The position numbers and the translations under genes were made by a program. A DNA stretch of 64,000 nt from Actinobacillus porcinus (GTDB lineage Bacteria; Pseudomonadota; Gammaproteobacteria; Enterobacterales; Pasteurellaceae). Of this stretch, positions 47,704-58,054 are shown one piece after another. Below the pieces are notes generated by a model, which saw only the letters and a program-made list of their open reading frames with translations, did not search any database and was not told the DNA's origin. Numbering within the stretch: the first letter of the stretch is position 1; each line of letters starts with the position of its first letter. Where the stretch lies: NCBI RefSeq assembly GCF_901764995.1, contig NZ_CABFKI010000007.1:1-64000 (forward strand). The letters are read 5' to 3'.

Positions 47704-48915
47704 ATGTTGACCTTAGATCAAGCATTAGAAAAAATGCTCACCGCTTTACCCCGCCCAACACAACACCAAACCTTAGCCATTCAACAAGCCGCTAATCATA
47801 TTTGCGCGGAAGATGTGGTTTCCCCCATTAATGTGCCTTCTTTTGATAATTCGGCAATGGACGGCTATGCCGTTCGTCTGGCGGATTTGGCTCAATCCAT
47901 GACCTTATCCGTAGCCGGCAAATCTTTTGCTGGTAATCCTTTCAACGGTGATTGGATGCCGCAAAGTGCGGTGAGAATTATGACAGGTGCGATGATTCCT
48001 GAAGGGGCTGATGCGGTAGTGATGCAAGAAGAAGTTACACTGAATGAAGATGGTACGGTGACTTTTTCTACATTGCCTAAATTGAACCAAAATATTCGCC
48101 GTGTCGGTGAAGATGTGAAAAAAGGTGATGTGGTTTTAACGCAAGGCACACCACTCAATAGTGTTTCATTACCATTACTGGCTTCTTTAGGTATTGCAGA
48201 AGTTGCGGTTTTCCCACGTTTAAAAGTCGCCGTGCTTTCCACAGGGGATGAACTGGTTCCTGTTGGTCAACCGTTAGAGCAAGGGCAAATTTATGACACC
48301 AACCGTTTTGCCGTAAAATTAATGCTAGAAAAGTTACACTGTGACGTGATTGATTTTGGGATTTTACCGGATAATCAAGAACAGTTTGAAAAAGCCTTTG
48401 TAGAGGCACAATCGCAAGCTGATTTAGTCATTACCAGCGGTGGCGTTTCAGTGGGCGAAGCGGACTTTACCAAAACCGTCTTAGAAAAAGTCGGTTCGGT
48501 GAACTTCTGGAAACTCGCCATTAAACCCGGCAAACCTTTTGCCTTTGGGAAATTAGAAAATGCGTGGTTCTGTGGCTTGCCGGGTAATCCTGTTTCTGCC
48601 TTGGTGACCTTTTATCAATTAGTTCAACCGGTGATTGCCCGATTATCAGGCGCCCATTACCAATGCCCAACTCAACTGCCTGCGCTGGCGAAAACCCCTA
48701 TGAAAAAAGGTGTCGGACGCTTAGATTTCCAACGGGGTTTTTATCGTGTCAATGAACAAGGGCAAATTGAAGTGGAACCGGTCGGTTTCCAAGGTTCCCA
48801 TTTATTTAGTGCCTTTGTTAAAGCCAACTGTTTTATTGTGTTAGAACAAGAACGCGGCAACGTTAGCGCAGGCGAAATTGTGACCATAGAACCCTTTAAC
48901 CATTTGTTAGCATAA
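47704..48915 (+). CDS. moeA: molybdopterin molybdenumtransferase
   Basis: It inserts molybdenum into adenylylated molybdopterin in cofactor synthesis. The 403-residue protein opens LDQALEKMLTAL, has FDNSAMDGYAVR, MTGAMIPEGADAVVMQEE, STGDELVPVGQPLEQGQIYDTN and the GGVSVGEADFTK region, and ends with a beta-barrel domain. AGGATAAATTT precedes the ATG. moeB starts 3 bp after its stop, so the pair is an operon. Confidence 0.95.
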   Translation: MLTLDQALEKMLTALPRPTQHQTLAIQQAANHICAEDVVSPINVPSFDNSAMDGYAVRLADLAQSMTLSVAGKSFAGNPFNGDWMPQSAVRIMTGAMIPEGADAVVMQEEVTLNEDGTVTFSTLPKLNQNIRRVGEDVKKGDVVLTQGTPLNSVSLPLLASLGIAEVAVFPRLKVAVLSTGDELVPVGQPLEQGQIYDTNRFAVKLMLEKLHCDVIDFGILPDNQEQFEKAFVEAQSQADLVITSGGVSVGEADFTKTVLEKVGSVNFWKLAIKPGKPFAFGKLENAWFCGLPGNPVSALVTFYQLVQPVIARLSGAHYQCPTQLPALAKTPMKKGVGRLDFQRGFYRVNEQGQIEVEPVGFQGSHLFSAFVKANCFIVLEQERGNVSAGEIVTIEPFNHLLA

Positions 48916-48918
48916 ATT

Positions 48919-49644
48919 ATGGCTGAGTTAAGTTATCAAGAAGAATTGCGTTATAACCGTCAAATTATACTGAAAGCAGTAGATTTTGACGGACAAGAAA
49001 AACTTAAAGACAGCAAAATGCTCATTGTGGGTTTAGGCGGTTTAGGCTGTGCGGCAAGTCAATATCTTGCTGCCGCCGGCGTGGGACATTTAACCTTGCT
49101 GGATTTTGATACCGTATCCCTGTCAAATCTACAACGTCAGGTGTTGCATAACGACAGTCGATTAGAAATGCCCAAAGTGCAATCAGCACAAATTGCGTTG
49201 CAAGAGATCAATCCACATATCGAGATTCAAACGATTAATGGTTTGCTCAGCGAAGAAAAACTGACGGAAATCATACCGCACTTTGATGTCATTTTAGATT
49301 GCACGGATAATGTGGATATTCGTAACCAATTGGATCGCTGTTGCCGGCAAGCGAAAATCCCGCTGATTTCAGGGGCGGCAATTCGCTTTGAAGGACAGAT
49401 TTCCGTGTTTACCTACGAACCCAATACCCCGACTTATCGCACTTTAAGCCAACTCTTTGGTGATAATGTATTAAGCTGTGTCGAAGCAGGGGTTATTTCC
49501 CCAATCGTGGGCATTGTCGGCTCAATTCAGGCCTTAGAAGCGCTAAAAGTGCGGTTAAACATCGGTACAAATTTATGTGGTCGATTATTGATGATCGATG
49601 GCTTAAATATGGCAATACGGGAAATTAAATTGCCGTCTGCGTAA
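48919..49644 (+). CDS. moeB: molybdopterin-synthase adenylyltransferase
   Basis: It adenylylates the C terminus of MoaD so it can be sulfurated. The 241-residue protein starts LRYNRQIIL, has the nucleotide motif VGLGGLGCAASQYLAAAG and the DCTDN segment, then the adenylylation Arg region. The zinc-binding CxxC pairs of typical MoeB are not obvious; related proteins, including HesA/ThiF types and some Pasteurellaceae MoeB, lack them. It ends with LRLNIGTNLCGRLLMIDGLNMAI. It is coupled to moeA. Confidence 0.9.
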   Translation: MAELSYQEELRYNRQIILKAVDFDGQEKLKDSKMLIVGLGGLGCAASQYLAAAGVGHLTLLDFDTVSLSNLQRQVLHNDSRLEMPKVQSAQIALQEINPHIEIQTINGLLSEEKLTEIIPHFDVILDCTDNVDIRNQLDRCCRQAKIPLISGAAIRFEGQISVFTYEPNTPTYRTLSQLFGDNVLSCVEAGVISPIVGIVGSIQALEALKVRLNIGTNLCGRLLMIDGLNMAIREIKLPSA

Positions 49645-49686
49645 ATTCCAGTACAATACAAAAAATTTAGTTATAAGAGAATCACT

Positions 49687-49923
49687 ATGGCACGTAAACC
49701 CACAGAATTAGATTTTGAAAGCACCTTATCGCAATTAGAAACCATTGTTTCACGCTTAGAAAATGGCGATTTACCCTTAGAAGACGCCTTAAAAGAATTT
49801 GAAGCCGGTGTGAAATTAGCCAAAATCGGACAAGAACGCTTACAGCAAGCGGAACAACGTATTCAAATTTTGTTGCAGAAAAATGAAAACGCCCCTTTAG
49901 ACGATTATCAAGCTGAAGAATAA
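49687..49923 (+). CDS. xseB: exodeoxyribonuclease VII small subunit
   Basis: This 78-residue helical subunit of the single-strand nuclease ExoVII contains the family core [37 protein letters not shown]. It begins a three-gene unit with ispA, which starts 1 bp after its stop, and dxs. Confidence 0.93.
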   Translation: MARKPTELDFESTLSQLETIVSRLENGDLPLEDALKEFEAGVKLAKIGQERLQQAEQRIQILLQKNENAPLDDYQAEE

Positions 49924-49924
49924 T

Positions 49925-50821
49925 ATGAGCCAATACGATTTCAAACAGGATTTACAACAAATTCAACAGCATATTAATGACTTTATGCTGAACCAATTTT
50001 CGACCATTGACAGTCAACCGTCCCCCTTGGCGGATGCGATGAAATATGGGCTATTGTTAGGCGGTAAACGTATTCGTCCCTTTTTGGTGTATGCCACCGG
50101 GAAAATGCTCGGTGCAACCCAAGCGCAATTAGATCACGCCGCGGCAGCTATTGAATGTATCCACGCCTACTCGCTTATTCACGATGATTTACCTGCTATG
50201 GATAATGATGAATTACGCCGTGGGCAACCGACTTGTCATATAGCCTATGATCACGCCACTGCCATTCTTGCCGGTGATGCATTGCAAACTCTTGCTTTTG
50301 AAATTCTCACTAAATCCACCGCACTTTCCGCGGCACAACAACTTCGTTTAGTGCAAGTATTAGCACAAGCCTCTGGTGTGCAAGGTATGTGTTTGGGGCA
50401 AAGTTTAGATTTATTGGCGGAGCATAAACAGGTGTCATTGGCGGAATTAGAACGCATCCACCGTAACAAAACAGGCGCATTGCTCTCTGCGGCGGTTACC
50501 ATGGGTTTTCTTTGCTCACCACAGTGGCAAAACAAGGCGTTAGAGCAAAAACTCGCCCGTTATTCTGCTGCCATTGGTTTAGCCTTTCAAGTACAAGATG
50601 ACATTCTAGATATTGAAGGCGATCAGGCAGAAATCGGAAAACCGGTGGGCTCTGATTTAGATTTGGATAAAAGCACTTACCCGAAATTATTGAGTTTAGA
50701 CGGCGCGAAACAAAAAGCCCAAGAACTGTATCAAAGTGCGGTGGCTATTTTGGATGAAATTGACGCAGATACCACGGCATTACGTGCATTAGCTGAATTT
50801 ATCGTTCAGCGCAAAAATTAG
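49925..50821 (+). CDS. ispA: farnesyl diphosphate synthase
   Basis: It condenses isopentenyl diphosphate with dimethylallyl and geranyl diphosphate to make farnesyl diphosphate. The 298-residue trans-prenyltransferase has GGKRIRPFLVYATG, the first Asp-rich motif DDLPAMDNDE, the KTGALL segment and the second Asp-rich motif DDILDIEGD. Placed between xseB and dxs, it forms an isoprenoid operon. Confidence 0.95.
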   Translation: MSQYDFKQDLQQIQQHINDFMLNQFSTIDSQPSPLADAMKYGLLLGGKRIRPFLVYATGKMLGATQAQLDHAAAAIECIHAYSLIHDDLPAMDNDELRRGQPTCHIAYDHATAILAGDALQTLAFEILTKSTALSAAQQLRLVQVLAQASGVQGMCLGQSLDLLAEHKQVSLAELERIHRNKTGALLSAAVTMGFLCSPQWQNKALEQKLARYSAAIGLAFQVQDDILDIEGDQAEIGKPVGSDLDLDKSTYPKLLSLDGAKQKAQELYQSAVAILDEIDADTTALRALAEFIVQRKN

Positions 50822-50905
50822 CATTTTCGACTTTCTTTTAACGCCTAACAAAATCAAGTACAATGGCGAAGTTTATTTTTATTTACAAATTGATGATTTC
50901 AAGCA

Positions 50906-52762
50906 ATGACAAAATATCCTTTACTTTCTCAAATTGATAGTCCGGACGATCTTCGTGCGTTTAATAAAGAGCAATTACCTCAAATTTGTGATGAATTACG
51001 TGCTTATTTGCTTGAATCAGTAAGCCAAAGCAGCGGACATTTATCCTCAGGTTTAGGCTGTGTGGAATTAACCGTTGCCTTGCATTACGTCTATAAAACG
51101 CCGTTTGACCAACTCATTTGGGACGTAGGGCATCAAGCCTACCCCCATAAAATCCTAACCGGTCGCCGTGACAAAATGGCGACCATTCGTCAGAAAAATG
51201 GTATCCACCCTTTCCCTTGGCGCGAAGAAAGTGAATTTGACGTATTAAGCGTTGGGCATTCTTCTACCTCAATTAGTGCCGGATTAGGCATTGCCGTTGC
51301 TGCAGAAAAAGAAAATGCAGGTCGGAAGACCGTTTGTGTAATTGGCGATGGTGCCATTACCGCAGGTATGGCCTTTGAAGCATTGAACCACGCAGGGGCA
51401 TTGCATACGGATATGTTGGTGGTATTAAACGATAACGAAATGTCCATTTCTAAAAATGTGGGGGCATTGAATAACCACTTAGCTCGTCTTTTCTCAGGTT
51501 CTCTTTATACCAATGTACGCGATAGCAGCAAAAAATTATTGGATAAAGTCCCTTCTGTTAAAAACTTTATGAAAAAAACAGAAGAACATATGAAAGGCGT
51601 GATGTTCTCCCCTGAAAGTACCTTATTTGAAGAATTGGGTTTTAATTATATTGGACCGATTGACGGGCATAATATCGAAGAATTAGTGGCAACATTACAA
51701 AATATGCGCGAGCTAAAAGGCCCGCAGTTCTTACATATTCGCACTAAAAAAGGCAAAGGCTATGCCCCGGCAGAAAATGATCCCATCGGTTTCCACGGTG
51801 TGCCTAAATTTGATCCCGCAAGTGGCACCTTGCCGAAAGGAAACGCGAAACCCACTTATTCTCAAATTTTTGGTAACTGGTTATGCGAAATGGCGGAAAA
51901 TGATCCGCGCTTAGTGGGCATTACACCCGCCATGTGTGAAGGGTCGGGAATGGTGGAATTTTCACAACGTTTTCCAAACCAATATTTTGATGTTGCCATT
52001 GCGGAACAACACGCCGTAACCTTTGCGGCAGGCTTGGCAATTGGCGGCTATAAACCGATTGTGGCGATTTATTCCAGCTTCCTACAACGCGCTTACGATC
52101 AAGTTATTCACGATGTAGCGATTCAAAATTTACCGGTGTTATTTGCTATTGACCGCGCTGGCGTAGTGGGTGCTGATGGACAAACGCACCAAGGGGCATT
52201 TGATGTGTCATTTATGCGTTGTATTCCAAATTTAGTGATTATGACCCCAAGTGATGAGAATGAATGTCGCCAAATGCTCTATACAGGTTATCAATGCGGC
52301 AAACCTGCTGCAGTGCGTTATCCGCGCGGTAATGCGGTTGGGGTTGAATTAGCACCACTACAAATGCTCGAATTAGGAAAATCAAAACCGGTTCGTCAGG
52401 GTGAAACGATTGCTATTTTAAACTTTGGCACCTTGTTACCACAAGCCATGGAAGTCGCGGAAAAAATCAATGCCACGGTCGTGGATATGCGTTTTGTCAA
52501 ACCCATTGATGAAGCACGAATTATCGAGATGGCACAAAGCCATACGCTTATCGTTACCTTGGAAGAAAATGCCATTCAAGGCGGTGCAGGCTCCGCGGTG
52601 GCTGAGGTGTTAAATGCACATCAAAAAAATACCGCACTTTTACAACTTGGTTTACCTGATTTCTTTATCCCGCAAGGCACACAACAAGAAATTATGGCGG
52701 ACTTAGGTTTAGATGCAAAAGGTATTGAAGAAAAAATTCAGCATTTTTTGAAAAATTTATAA
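50906..52762 (+). CDS. dxs: 1-deoxy-D-xylulose-5-phosphate synthase
   Basis: This thiamine-diphosphate enzyme condenses pyruvate and glyceraldehyde 3-phosphate, the first step of the MEP pathway. The 618-residue protein has the SGHLSSGLG and [17 protein letters not shown] segments, the ThDP motif [15 protein letters not shown], the [13 protein letters not shown] region, and a C-terminal transketolase domain. The ATG follows a plain GAAT-type context, so the ribosome site is weak. It is followed by a strong terminator. Confidence 0.97.
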   Translation: MTKYPLLSQIDSPDDLRAFNKEQLPQICDELRAYLLESVSQSSGHLSSGLGCVELTVALHYVYKTPFDQLIWDVGHQAYPHKILTGRRDKMATIRQKNGIHPFPWREESEFDVLSVGHSSTSISAGLGIAVAAEKENAGRKTVCVIGDGAITAGMAFEALNHAGALHTDMLVVLNDNEMSISKNVGALNNHLARLFSGSLYTNVRDSSKKLLDKVPSVKNFMKKTEEHMKGVMFSPESTLFEELGFNYIGPIDGHNIEELVATLQNMRELKGPQFLHIRTKKGKGYAPAENDPIGFHGVPKFDPASGTLPKGNAKPTYSQIFGNWLCEMAENDPRLVGITPAMCEGSGMVEFSQRFPNQYFDVAIAEQHAVTFAAGLAIGGYKPIVAIYSSFLQRAYDQVIHDVAIQNLPVLFAIDRAGVVGADGQTHQGAFDVSFMRCIPNLVIMTPSDENECRQMLYTGYQCGKPAAVRYPRGNAVGVELAPLQMLELGKSKPVRQGETIAILNFGTLLPQAMEVAEKINATVVDMRFVKPIDEARIIEMAQSHTLIVTLEENAIQGGAGSAVAEVLNAHQKNTALLQLGLPDFFIPQGTQQEIMADLGLDAKGIEEKIQHFLKNL

Positions 52763-52867
52763 AATATGTTGAACCATTTTGCTATTCACTAGTCTGAGTA
52801 ATCGCTAGTGCACTGCTATTGAGAAATATCAGTCGTCTTTTTTATAAAATCTTACATTTTTTATTCG

Positions 52868-52895
52868 CCGCTATCCCTTTGATAGCGGTTTTTTT
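52868..52895 (+). terminator. rho-independent terminator of the xseB-ispA-dxs unit
   Basis: CCGCTATC and GATAGCGG pair around a 5-base loop and are followed by seven T residues. Confidence 0.85.
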
Positions 52896-52933
52896 ATGCC
52901 GTTTACATCAACGGATTCCCAATCTTACAGACA

Positions 52934-52959
52934 TAAAAAAGGACACCCTAAGGTGTCCT
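52934..52959 (-). terminator. terminator of the infC-rpmI-rplT operon
   Basis: On the minus strand AGGACACC and GGTGTCCT pair around four bases and are followed by T residues, directly after rplT. Confidence 0.85.
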
Positions 52960-52975
52960 AATTCTATGCTTTAAA

Positions 52976-53332
<357 letters not shown>

Positions 53333-53391
53333 TTAATCTCCTAATGTATATTAATAACTAAAATTTACTTGACGTACGTTTGCTTAACGGC

Positions 53392-53589
53392 TTATGCGTA
53401 TGGTAAGCAAGCTACAACTAAAACTTGGTCTGCTTTCGCAACCATTGATTTATGACGTAGATGACGTTTACGTTTAGTAGTTTTCTTAGTCAAAATATGA
53501 CGTAAGTGAGATTGTTTACGTTTGAAACCGCCAGACGCTGTTTTTTTGAAACGTTTAGCAGCACCACGTACTGTTTTAATTTTAGGCAT
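53392..53589 (-). CDS. rpmI: 50S ribosomal protein L35
   Basis: This 65-residue basic ribosomal protein ([25 protein letters not shown] ... [10 protein letters not shown]) is of standard length. Its 241-bp leader after infC carries a strong hairpin, in the region where L20 autoregulation acts in enterics. Confidence 0.97.
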
Positions 53590-53782
53590 TGTTTTATAAA
53601 CTCCGCATTGTTTTTGTTAATACAACGATAATCAGGCGAAAAACACGTTTATTTCTAACCGCACTTTTACTTGGAAAGCACTGCTTATCTCTAAAATCGC
53701 TTGCGCGATATGGCTTAATTAAAAGCCAAAAGCAAATCAGGCTGCTGAGTATGCCTGTGGATTGCTTTGTTTTTCAAGCATG

Positions 53783-53818
53783 AAAAACGGACGAATTTTA
53801 CAGAATCCGTCCGTTTTA
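53783..53818 (-). terminator. attenuator-like hairpin between infC and rpmI
   Basis: On the minus strand, AAAACGGACG-type arms pair with one mismatch around a short loop and are followed by T residues. It stands between infC and rpmI, so it could attenuate rpmI-rplT transcription or separate the genes. Confidence 0.65.
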
Positions 53819-53830
53819 TGCAAGAAAATA

Positions 53831-54373
53831 TTATTTTTTCTTCGGCGCAATCACCATAACCGCTTGGCGACCTTCTAATTTACCCGGTGCGGATTCTACG
53901 GCAGCAACTTCTGAAGTATCTTGCTTAACGCGCTCTAATACGTCAAAACCAATTTCTTGGTGAGCCATTTCGCGACCGCGGAAACGTACGGTAATTTTCA
54001 CTTTGTCGCCGTCTTCTAAGAAACGCATAATGCTACGAAGTTTAACTTGGTAATCGCCTTCGTCTGTACCCGGGCGGAATTTAATTTCCTTCACTTGTAC
54101 AACTTTTTGCTTTTTCTTTTGTTCTTTAGCGGCTTTTTCTTTTTCGTAAATGAATTTACCGTAATTCATAATACGACAAACCGGCGGTTCCGCATTTGGA
54201 CTAATTTCCACCAAATCCAAATCTGCTTCTTCCGCTCTTGCAAGGGCATCTTGCAATGAAACAATACCGACTTGTTCGCCGTTTTCATCCGTTAAGCGAA
54301 CTTCTTTAATACCGCGAATTTCATCATTAAGACGATGTGCGCGATTTGATTGAACACGTTTTACAGGTTTAAT
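53831..54373 (-). CDS. infC: translation initiation factor IF-3, ATT start codon
   Basis: IF-3 keeps ribosomal subunits apart and proofreads start codons. The 180-residue protein has the N-terminal RLNDEIRG ... [16 protein letters not shown], the linker rich in [12 protein letters not shown], and a C-terminal domain ending [10 protein letters not shown]. The only plausible start is ATT at 54371-54373, with AGAAGGA 7-8 bases upstream; an ATG start would lose the N-terminal domain. Enteric infC also starts with AUU, giving feedback because IF-3 rejects such codons. No thrS lies upstream. Confidence 0.95.
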   Translation of the reverse strand: MKPVKRVQSNRAHRLNDEIRGIKEVRLTDENGEQVGIVSLQDALARAEEADLDLVEISPNAEPPVCRIMNYGKFIYEKEKAAKEQKKKQKVVQVKEIKFRPGTDEGDYQVKLRSIMRFLEDGDKVKITVRFRGREMAHQEIGFDVLERVKQDTSEVAAVESAPGKLEGRQAVMVIAPKKK

Positions 54374-54520
54374 AGTGTTATTCCTTCTAGTAAATTTAAC
54401 TCACTGTAATTGCCAACAAAGTATTAAACACACTCTCTTGACTTATTCTTTTAAAAAAACGCAGAAATTCTATAGGAATTCAACTGATTATGCAATAGAC
54501 AATCCTTGCTCGCCAACGAA

Positions 54521-54544
54521 AAGGATAGACTTGTGCCTATCCTT
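54521..54544 (-). terminator. terminator of the NSS transporter gene
   Basis: AAGGATAG and CTATCCTT pair around ACTTGTGC; on the minus strand T residues follow, directly after the stop codon at 54554. Confidence 0.75.
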
Positions 54545-54553
54545 TATTCTTCG

Positions 54554-55921
54554 TTATAAAAAATTAGAATTAATAAAGATAATAAGAATAATCAATGGAA
54601 TAATAAATCTCACATAATTAAACCAAAGATTGGTAAAGGTTTCTCCTGCACCTAATTCCCGCTTCGCTTCATCTTTAAGCACATAGCCCACGAAAATCGC
54701 GCTACCAAGTGCGGTCAAAATAAATAAAATATTGCCGCTAGCATAATCAAAGGCATCAAAAATACTTTGACCACCAATAGAAATATGACTCCAAATATTA
54801 TCGCCCAGCACTGAAGGAACATTGCCTAAAATAAAGGTGCCTATCAACACAATGGCAATAGATTGCTTACGGCTCAATGCCGTTTTTTCTTGCAATGCGG
54901 TAACCAACACTTCATAAATCGTAATGGAAGTTGTCAACGCCGCCGTAATCAACAAACTAAAGAAAACCGTAGCAAATATGCCCCCTGCCCACATATGCGA
55001 GAAAACAATCGGCAAACTTTGGAACACTAAAGTCGGCCCTGAATTAGGCGCCACATTAAACGTAAATAGCGAAGGGAAAATCATAAAGCCGGCAGCAAGG
55101 GCAATAAGCGTATTAATCACGCCGGTAATTGTCGCCGTACGTACCAATTTTTCTTGCTTAGACAAATAGCTCGACAACGTAATCAACACACCAAATCCCA
55201 AACTTAATGCAAAGAAAACTTGCCCTAAAACAAAGACAAAAAGTTCTTTAGTGATTTTTGAAAAATCAGGCACAAGGTAAAATTTAATACCCTCCATCGC
55301 ACCGGGCAAAGTGATATTCCGAATAATCATAATAATTAAACAGATAAATAATAATGGCATCAAAATTTTTACGGAACGCTCAATGCCGTCTTTGATCCCC
55401 TTAATTAGAATGACGTAATTCGCTGCCACAAAAAGTGCGGTGTAAATTAACACCGTTACGGGGGAATTTTTGATGTTGTCATTAAAAAATGCGGACGTTG
55501 TTTCAATGGTCACATGTTCAGACAAGTCCAACCCACCTGAAATCAGGCTACCGATATAGGTCAACACCCAACCGCCTAACACCATATAATAGGCAAGAAT
55601 GCCAAAGGAGCCTAATAACCCCATATAACCTAAGATTTTCCACGCGCCAGCAATTTTCTTCCCATTGACTTCCCCACCAAAGGCATCAATGGAATTGACT
55701 TGCATGCGTCGTCCAATCACATTTTCTACTAAAATCATCGGAATCCCGATAACGATCATCGCAATGCAAAACAGTAACACATAAGCCCCACCTCCATTCT
55801 CCCCGACTAAATAAGGAAAACGCCATGTTGCGCCAAATCCCACCGTTGCCCCGGCGACGGTTAATATATAAGTCAATTGACTAGACCAAGACTGTCGTGC
55901 TTTCTTTGTGTTAACACTCAT
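54554..55921 (-). CDS. sodium-dependent amino-acid transporter, NSS/SNF family
   Basis: This 455-residue inner-membrane symporter of the LeuT-like family has about 11-12 helices. The first helix carries the conserved GATVGFGATWRFPYLVGENGGGAYVLLF motif, with the unwound substrate and sodium site. Bacterial members move amino acids with sodium. It is 85 bp downstream of alanine dehydrogenase on the same strand, so a substrate such as alanine or glycine is plausible but inferred. Confidence 0.88.
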   Translation of the reverse strand: MSVNTKKARQSWSSQLTYILTVAGATVGFGATWRFPYLVGENGGGAYVLLFCIAMIVIGIPMILVENVIGRRMQVNSIDAFGGEVNGKKIAGAWKILGYMGLLGSFGILAYYMVLGGWVLTYIGSLISGGLDLSEHVTIETTSAFFNDNIKNSPVTVLIYTALFVAANYVILIKGIKDGIERSVKILMPLLFICLIIMIIRNITLPGAMEGIKFYLVPDFSKITKELFVFVLGQVFFALSLGFGVLITLSSYLSKQEKLVRTATITGVINTLIALAAGFMIFPSLFTFNVAPNSGPTLVFQSLPIVFSHMWAGGIFATVFFSLLITAALTTSITIYEVLVTALQEKTALSRKQSIAIVLIGTFILGNVPSVLGDNIWSHISIGGQSIFDAFDYASGNILFILTALGSAIFVGYVLKDEAKRELGAGETFTNLWFNYVRFIIPLIILIIFINSNFL

Positions 55922-56006
55922 ATTTCACCTCGTTTTTGGATAGCCAAAACGCCCATCTGTGATAACACAGAGGGACGTTCTCATACAACTCGGCTTGATA
56001 TTTTGA

Positions 56007-57119
56007 TTAAGCGTTTAACGCCACTTGTGGTTCGGTATATTCAATGCCAAAGGCATCGCTCACACCTTTAAACGTGCATTTACCGTTATAGGTATTGAGA
56101 CCCTGCAATAAGGCAGGATCAGATAAACAGGCGGCTTTAACACCTAATGCCGCAATTTTTAAGCCATATTCTAAGGTTGAATCAGTTAAACCTAATGTCG
56201 ATGTGCGCGCCACACAACCCGGCATGTTTGCCACGCAATAATGAATCACGCCATCAATCTCATAAATCGGGTCATTGTGCGTCGTGGCTTTTGAAGTTTC
56301 AAAACAACCGCCTTGGTCAATCGCCACATCCACCAACACTGCGCCTTTTTTCATCAATTTCAAATCATCTTTGCGCAATAAGTGCGGTGCTTTTGCTCCC
56401 GGAATTAAGACGGCCCCAATCACCACATCCGCTTCAGGTAACAAGCTCAAAATATTACCACGCGAACTCGTCAAGGTTTTAATACGCATATCAAAAATTT
56501 GATCGATATAAGCTAAACGTGCTGCATTAATATCTAAAATGGTCACATCAGCCCCAATTCCCATCGCCACTTGAGCCGCATTCAACCCCACCACGCCTGC
56601 ACCTAAAATCACCACTTTCGCTTTAGGTGTGCCGGCTGTACCGCTTAATAGCACCCCGGCACCGCCAAAGGTTTTTTGAATATATTTCGCCGCTTCCAAG
56701 GTTGCCAAACGTCCGGCAATAGAACTCATTGGCGCGAGACAAGGCAAACCTGTTGGGGTTTTAATGGTTTCATAAGCGATAGATTGAATGTTACGTTCAA
56801 GCAACATATCGGTAAGTGGTTTATCTGCGGCAAGATGAAGATAGGTATAAAGGATTTGGTTTTCTCTAAAATAAGGATATTCACATTCAATCGGTTCTTT
56901 CACTTTGATGATCATATCACTTTTTTCAAATAGCGTTGTTTTATCTGTGATAATCGCCCCCGCAGCTTGATAAGCTTCATCGGCAAATCCGATTTCTGCT
57001 CCCGCGCCCTGCTCAATATAAACAGTATGGCCTGCTTCCACATAGGATTGAACATTAGCAGGGGTTAAACCAACACGATATTCCTGAACTTTTACTTCTT
57101 TTGGACAACCTATAATCAT
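56007..57119 (-). CDS. ald: alanine dehydrogenase
   Basis: It reversibly converts L-alanine and NAD to pyruvate and ammonium. The 370-residue protein starts MIIGCPKEVKVQEYRVGLTP, has YIEQGAGAEIGFADE, the nucleotide motif VVILGAGVVGLNAAQVAMG and the C-terminal IAALGVKAA region. A strong AGGAGGA precedes the ATG. With the NSS transporter downstream it forms a likely alanine-use unit. A perfect CRP site sits about 150 bp upstream. Confidence 0.95.
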   Translation of the reverse strand: MIIGCPKEVKVQEYRVGLTPANVQSYVEAGHTVYIEQGAGAEIGFADEAYQAAGAIITDKTTLFEKSDMIIKVKEPIECEYPYFRENQILYTYLHLAADKPLTDMLLERNIQSIAYETIKTPTGLPCLAPMSSIAGRLATLEAAKYIQKTFGGAGVLLSGTAGTPKAKVVILGAGVVGLNAAQVAMGIGADVTILDINAARLAYIDQIFDMRIKTLTSSRGNILSLLPEADVVIGAVLIPGAKAPHLLRKDDLKLMKKGAVLVDVAIDQGGCFETSKATTHNDPIYEIDGVIHYCVANMPGCVARTSTLGLTDSTLEYGLKIAALGVKAACLSDPALLQGLNTYNGKCTFKGVSDAFGIEYTEPQVALNA

Positions 57120-57261
57120 AATATCCTCCTTAATGAGATTGATGTTCGATGAGTGATTTAGGTGTACAACATTCTGAAAAGCGTAACCAGCTTATTAAAA
57201 ATGTTAAATCGAGCAATTGGTAACATTTATGTTACATTATAGTTACTTTTTGATAAAATTT

Positions 57262-57277
57262 TGTGAATATGCTCACA
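57262..57277. promoter_or_regulatory. CRP-cAMP binding site between ald and dolP
   Basis: TGTGAATATGCTCACA has both perfect half-sites with 6-base spacing. It lies about 150 bp upstream of ald and 145 bp upstream of dolP. Control of ald is the more likely reading, since catabolic alanine use fits catabolite regulation. Confidence 0.65.
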
Positions 57278-57414
57278 TTTTGAAAAATAAGTGCAAAAGT
57301 GCGGTTAAAAATTTCATTTTCTTGACCGCGCTTTGTGGATTAAATTTACAAATAAAAGTTGACAGCTTAATGACTTAACCGCAAACTATGGCACAATTAT
57401 TTAAGGAGATTTTT

Positions 57415-58002
57415 ATGACAATCAAACACATAAAAAAATTAGCGTTCATTCTAGGATCTGCGGTTTTGCTACAAGGTTGTGTAGCGGCGGTAGTGGGCGG
57501 CGCGGCAATAGGTGGTAAAATTGCCACAGACCCTCGTACAACCGGCACGCAAATTGATGACGAAACCTTAGAATTTAAAGTATATGACGCCATCACTAAA
57601 GACGAACAAATTAAAGCGGAAGGACGTACCGTTGTCGTGGCTTATAGCGGTCGCGTATTATTACTCGGGCAAATGCCAAATGAAATGTCAAAAGAAACCG
57701 CCACCAGCTTAACCAAAGGTGTGGAAGGGGTAAAAGATAATGAAGTGTACAACGAAATGACGATCGGTACGCCAATTAGCCTGACCCAACGCACTCAAGA
57801 CAGTTGGATCACCACCAAAGTTAAATCGAATATGTTAGTCGATTCTAAAGTGAAAACCACGGATATCAAAGCCATCACTGAAAACGCTACCGTGTATTTA
57901 ATGGGCAATGTCACCCAAGATCAAGCCACTGCGGCAGCCAAAATTGCCAGCGAAGTAAGCGGTGTAAAACGTGTGATGAAAGTGTTTAAATATTTAGATT
58001 AA
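57415..58002 (+). CDS. dolP: BON-domain outer-membrane lipoprotein, DolP/YraP type
   Basis: This 195-residue lipoprotein has a signal sequence ending in the lipobox LLQGC and a Gly/Ala-rich stretch (VVGGAAIGGKIATDPRTTGTQ). Two BON domains follow (about 48-115 and 126-193, for example EFKVYDAITKDEQIKAEG and AVYLMGNVTQDQATAAAKIASEVSGVKRVMKV). In E. coli DolP supports outer-membrane integrity. The frame is open 27 bases farther up, but TAAGGAGA precedes the ATG at 57415. Confidence 0.9.
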   Translation: MTIKHIKKLAFILGSAVLLQGCVAAVVGGAAIGGKIATDPRTTGTQIDDETLEFKVYDAITKDEQIKAEGRTVVVAYSGRVLLLGQMPNEMSKETATSLTKGVEGVKDNEVYNEMTIGTPISLTQRTQDSWITTKVKSNMLVDSKVKTTDIKAITENATVYLMGNVTQDQATAAAKIASEVSGVKRVMKVFKYLD

Positions 58003-58017
58003 TTAACTTGCACCATA

Positions 58018-58038
58018 GGGCGGATTTCCTATCCGCCC
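58018..58038. repeat. GGGCGGAT hairpin after dolP
   Basis: GGGCGGAT and ATCCGCCC pair around TTCCT. It is similar in style, though not in exact sequence, to repeat family A stems. It lies between dolP and the convergent hsdR and may terminate both. Confidence 0.65.
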
Positions 58039-58054
58039 ATACAATGTTCAAGCC

